From: Sphingomonas pseudosanguinis
GTDB lineage: Bacteria; Pseudomonadota; Alphaproteobacteria; Sphingomonadales; Sphingomonadaceae
Assembly (NCBI RefSeq): GCF_014196255.1
Contig: NZ_JACIDH010000014.1
Coordinates: 1-64,000 of the forward strand
DNA: 64,000 nt
Direction: 5' to 3'
Positions 61,672-64,000 of this stretch are shown here, piece by piece. Under the pieces are notes generated by a model. It had not been told where the DNA came from, did not search any database, and saw only the letters and a program-made list of their open reading frames with translations. Numbering within the stretch: the stretch's first letter is position 1; each line of letters begins with the position of its first letter. The translations under genes were made by a program, and so were the position numbers.

Positions 61672-62127
61672 ATGGTCGACGACAGCTGGGGCGTGACGCC
61701 GCCGCGTGGCGGGCTGCGCATCCGCACCAATGACAGCCTGGAGGAACGCGCCGCCGCGCGGGCCAAGGCGCGCGCCGAACGCGAGGGGCAGCGTGCCGCG
61801 ATCATGACCGACCGGATGGAGGCGCGCGCCGCCAATCGGCTGCGCGAGACGGCGGCGCGCGAGGCCGAGCGCGCGGCGCGCCGCGAAAGCGAGATGGCCG
61901 CCGCCGCGCGCGATCCGCATGCCGCCGCCGCCAAGCGGCACCGCACCTCCGGCCGCAAGGACGTGGTGCGCGAGCAGCGCGACACGCGCGGCTATACGAC
62001 CGTGGTCGACGAGGGGCGGATTCGCGAGCTGGCCAAGCGTGGTGCCTCGCTGTCCGGCCTGGCCAGCGCCTTCGGCGTATCGCAGGACGAGATCGCCGCG
62101 ATCCTGGCCCAAGCGACCGAGGAATAG
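61672..62127 (+). CDS. Highly charged protein with C-terminal HTH-like segment
   Basis: The 151-aa protein is a long Arg/Glu/Ala helix (about 25-85) followed by VVDEGRIRELAKRGASLSGLASAFGVSQDEIAAILAQ (111-147), which looks like a helix-turn-helix. It may bind nucleic acid. No characterised family is recognised. Confidence 0.6.
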   Translation: MVDDSWGVTPPRGGLRIRTNDSLEERAAARAKARAEREGQRAAIMTDRMEARAANRLRETAAREAERAARRESEMAAAARDPHAAAAKRHRTSGRKDVVREQRDTRGYTTVVDEGRIRELAKRGASLSGLASAFGVSQDEIAAILAQATEE

Positions 62128-62207
62128 CCGGAGCGGGACAGGTTCCCGCGCGCCGAAATATATCCCCTCTTGTCGGGACGCGGCGGGCACGCCACCATTT
62201 GGCGGCC

Positions 62208-62660
62208 ATGCCGACCTTGCCCGCCGTCACTACCATCGCCCAGACGATCCAGCTGTCGCTCGCCCCGGTCTTCATGCTGGCGGCGATCGGACAGCTGCTC
62301 AACGTGCTCGCCGGACGGCTGGCGCGCGTGATCGACCGCGCCCGCGCGCTGGAGATGATGATCCACAAGATCGATGACGGCCCCGAGCTGATCCGTCACA
62401 AATGGGAGCTGCGGCTGCTCGACCGACGCATGTCGATCATCAACGCCGCGCTGTTGATGGCGGTGTCGAGCGCGGTGATGGCCTGCGTCGTCATCGCGGT
62501 GCTGTTCATCGCCAATATCGGCAAATATCATTTCGGCACCTGGATTGCGATCGCCTTCATCCTGTCGGTCAGCCTGCTGATCCTGTGCCTGGTCGCCTTC
62601 ACCTTCGAGGTGCGGATTTCGCTGCGCGCCATCCATGTCCGCAAGGAAATCCTGGATTGA
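62208..62660 (+). CDS. DUF2721 family membrane protein
   Basis: The 150-aa protein has three hydrophobic segments (LSLAPVFMLAAIGQLLNVLAG, LLMAVSSAVMACVVIAVLFIA and IAIAFILSVSLLILCLVAFTF). The motif RLARVIDRARALE after the first helix is typical of DUF2721. Function unknown. A TTG start coupled to its stop begins the next gene. Confidence 0.8.
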   Translation: MPTLPAVTTIAQTIQLSLAPVFMLAAIGQLLNVLAGRLARVIDRARALEMMIHKIDDGPELIRHKWELRLLDRRMSIINAALLMAVSSAVMACVVIAVLFIANIGKYHFGTWIAIAFILSVSLLILCLVAFTFEVRISLRAIHVRKEILD

Positions 62661-63058
62661 GCAACCTGCGTCGCGAACGCCGCCTCCTGCAGCTGGTGGT
62701 CGCCATCGCCTGCCTCGTGCCGCTGACGATCGGCGGGATCAGCGTCGCGCGCGGCCCGCAATGGCTGGGCCATCCCCCGGTCGTGCCTGCCGATCTGGAC
62801 AGCCAGTTCCGCTATGTCTCGGGCATCTTCCTGGGGCTGGGCCTCGCCTTCGTCACCTGCATCCCGGCGATCGAGCGCAAGCGCGCGCGGTTCTGGCTGC
62901 TGGGCCTGCTGGTCGTGGCGGGTGGTCTGGCGCGGCTGGGGTCCTGGGCGATGGTCGGCGCGCCCTCCACGGGGCATCGGTTGGGACTGGCGATGGAACT
63001 GGTGGTCGTGCCGCTTCTTATGATGTGGCAAGCGCGGGTCGCCCGGCAGGCGCGCTGA
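62657..63058 (+). CDS. DUF4345-like membrane protein
   Basis: The 133-aa protein starts at TTG (TTGA overlap with the DUF2721 stop) and has four membrane segments (LVVAIACLVPLTIGGISVA, FLGLGLAFVTCIPAIE, FWLLGLLVVAGGLARLGSW and LAMELVVVPLLMMW). LDSQFRYVSGIFLGLGLAF resembles DUF4345 proteins. Function unknown; co-transcribed with the DUF2721 gene. Confidence 0.7.
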   Translation: MSNLRRERRLLQLVVAIACLVPLTIGGISVARGPQWLGHPPVVPADLDSQFRYVSGIFLGLGLAFVTCIPAIERKRARFWLLGLLVVAGGLARLGSWAMVGAPSTGHRLGLAMELVVVPLLMMWQARVARQAR

Positions 63059-63081
63059 CACCGGGAGCAGGTGAAATACGC

Positions 63082-64000
63082 ATGAAAGCCCTTCGCCTGA
63101 TCGCCAAGGCGGTCGCCCTGCTGCTGATCCTGGTCGGCCTGGCGGCCACCATCGTGCCGCATTATCTCGATCGTATCTATTATGAAGGCCCCGAAAGCGG
63201 CCATTATGACGGTGAGCGCTTCTTCAATCCCGATGGCGACGGCGACACGCTGCGCATGCCGCGTCCGGGAGGCCGGCGCGGGTTTCTCTGGAGCCAGTTG
63301 ACCGGCGATGACGGGCGCCCCGCCTGGCCGGATACGGTCGCGGTCGACGCCTCGCGCCCGGCGGCGCGGGTGATGGGCGACGCCATGGTCGCGACCTGGA
63401 TCGGCCATGCCACGGTGCTGGTCCAGACCCAGGGCCTCAACATCCTGACCGACCCGATCTATGCCGAGCGCGCCGGCCCATTCGGCCTCGGCCCCCGGCG
63501 TGTGGCGAAGCCGGGCGTGGCGTTCGACGACCTGCCCAGAATCGACCTCGTGCTGATCAGCCACAATCATTACGACCATCTCGAACAAGCGACGCTCAAG
63601 CGGCTGTGGCAGCGCGACCGGCCGCTGGTCGTCACCAGCCTGGGCAATGACAGCGTCATCGGTCAGGTCGGCGTACCCGCCACCGCGCTAGACTGGGGGC
63701 GTGAGCGGGTGATCCGGCCGGGCGTGTCGGTGGTCGTCACCCGCAACCATCATTGGGGCAGCCGCTGGTTCGCCGACCGCAACCGCGCGCTCTGGTCGAG
63801 CTTCGTGATCAAGCTGCCCGGCGGCAATGTCTTCTTCGCGGGCGATACCGGCATGGGCGACGGGCGCTGGCCGGCCGAGGCGGCGAAGCTCGGCCCCGTC
63901 CGCCTCGCGTTGCTGCCCATCGGCGCGTTCCGCTTCGTCCCCGGCCAGATGGCAGCGGGCAGCCATATCGGCCCGCCCCAGGCGGTGCAGATTTTCGAGC
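63082..64000 (+). CDS. Metallo-beta-lactamase-fold hydrolase, NAPE-PLD-like (cut by window end)
   Basis: The visible 306 residues begin with a signal or anchor segment (MKALRLIAKAVALLLILVGLAA), then the fold: WIGHATVLVQTQGLNILTDPI, the zinc motif SHNHYDH, VTRNHHWGSRWFADRNRALWSSFVI and FFAGDTGMGDG. This matches the MBL family that includes N-acyl-phosphatidylethanolamine phospholipase D and the bacterial RomA/UlaG-like proteins. ATG at 63082 is used. The stop lies outside the window. Confidence 0.85.
   Translation, partial: MKALRLIAKAVALLLILVGLAATIVPHYLDRIYYEGPESGHYDGERFFNPDGDGDTLRMPRPGGRRGFLWSQLTGDDGRPAWPDTVAVDASRPAARVMGDAMVATWIGHATVLVQTQGLNILTDPIYAERAGPFGLGPRRVAKPGVAFDDLPRIDLVLISHNHYDHLEQATLKRLWQRDRPLVVTSLGNDSVIGQVGVPATALDWGRERVIRPGVSVVVTRNHHWGSRWFADRNRALWSSFVIKLPGGNVFFAGDTGMGDGRWPAEAAKLGPVRLALLPIGAFRFVPGQMAAGSHIGPPQAVQIFE

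Overview
The window is high-GC chromosomal DNA from an alphaproteobacterium, most likely a sphingomonad (Sphingomonas or a close relative). This rests on gene content and order (fur-plsC-miaB-phoH-ybeY-corC ... lnt-metK-trmB), on the polyhydroxyalkanoic-acid-system, DUF3297 and EVE genes, and on dispersed 'GTTCAGGCTGAGCGAAGTCG' inverted repeats between genes. No search was run; family names come from motifs read in the translations.

Region 1 (1-39.59 kb) is backbone. It opens with the tail of an IS5-type transposase. It continues with apt-trmL-hemF-GNAT; two coupled membrane proteins facing lipB; a Met-rich lipoprotein; an ABC-F ATPase; DUF3297, EVE and AroE-like genes; a sialidase-like protein; typA; a large M16 peptidase; an AspH-like protein; a chemotaxis receptor; a nifU-rutE-tsaB-rimI-fur-plsC-miaB run; phoH; and ybeY-corC-GNAT. 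A vapBC toxin-antitoxin pair sits between phoH and ybeY with 4-bp coupling overlaps. Next come a sorbosone-dehydrogenase-like protein, LysE exporter, PHA-system and VOC proteins, lnt, metK (with a 9+9 bp palindrome upstream), an acyltransferase-3 protein, an FNT channel and trmB.

Region 2 (about 39.56-61.35 kb) is a 21.8-kb integrated element in the 3' end of trmB. A 24-bp core with one mismatch (39563-39586 and 61327-61350) bounds it. The left copy completes trmB; the right copy keeps the displaced trmB end and its stop codon. A tyrosine integrase lies just inside attL, and tandem 11-mers (GTGATTGCCAG type) near both ends look like integrase arm sites. Cargo in order: an unknown 343-aa protein; an AlpA-like HTH gene and small coupled genes ending in a TOPRIM/AAA primase-helicase; three phage-virion-like genes (one apparently read through a +1 frameshift at CCC-TGA-C into an M15-type peptidase domain, then a 1039-aa ejection-type protein); a MobV relaxase with upstream hairpins resembling an oriT; small genes including a VOC protein; an Xre regulator diverging from a cassette of small unknown genes across an operator-promoter array; an unknown divergent pair; and an ImmA/ImmR-like module with three 16-bp operators. 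I see no terminase, portal, capsid or tail gene. The element therefore looks like a hybrid: integrative, potentially mobilizable, and equipped with virion ejection proteins. It may be a satellite or a decayed prophage.

Region 3 (61.35-64 kb) returns to backbone: small hypothetical genes, DUF2721 and DUF4345-type membrane proteins and a truncated metallo-beta-lactamase-fold hydrolase.
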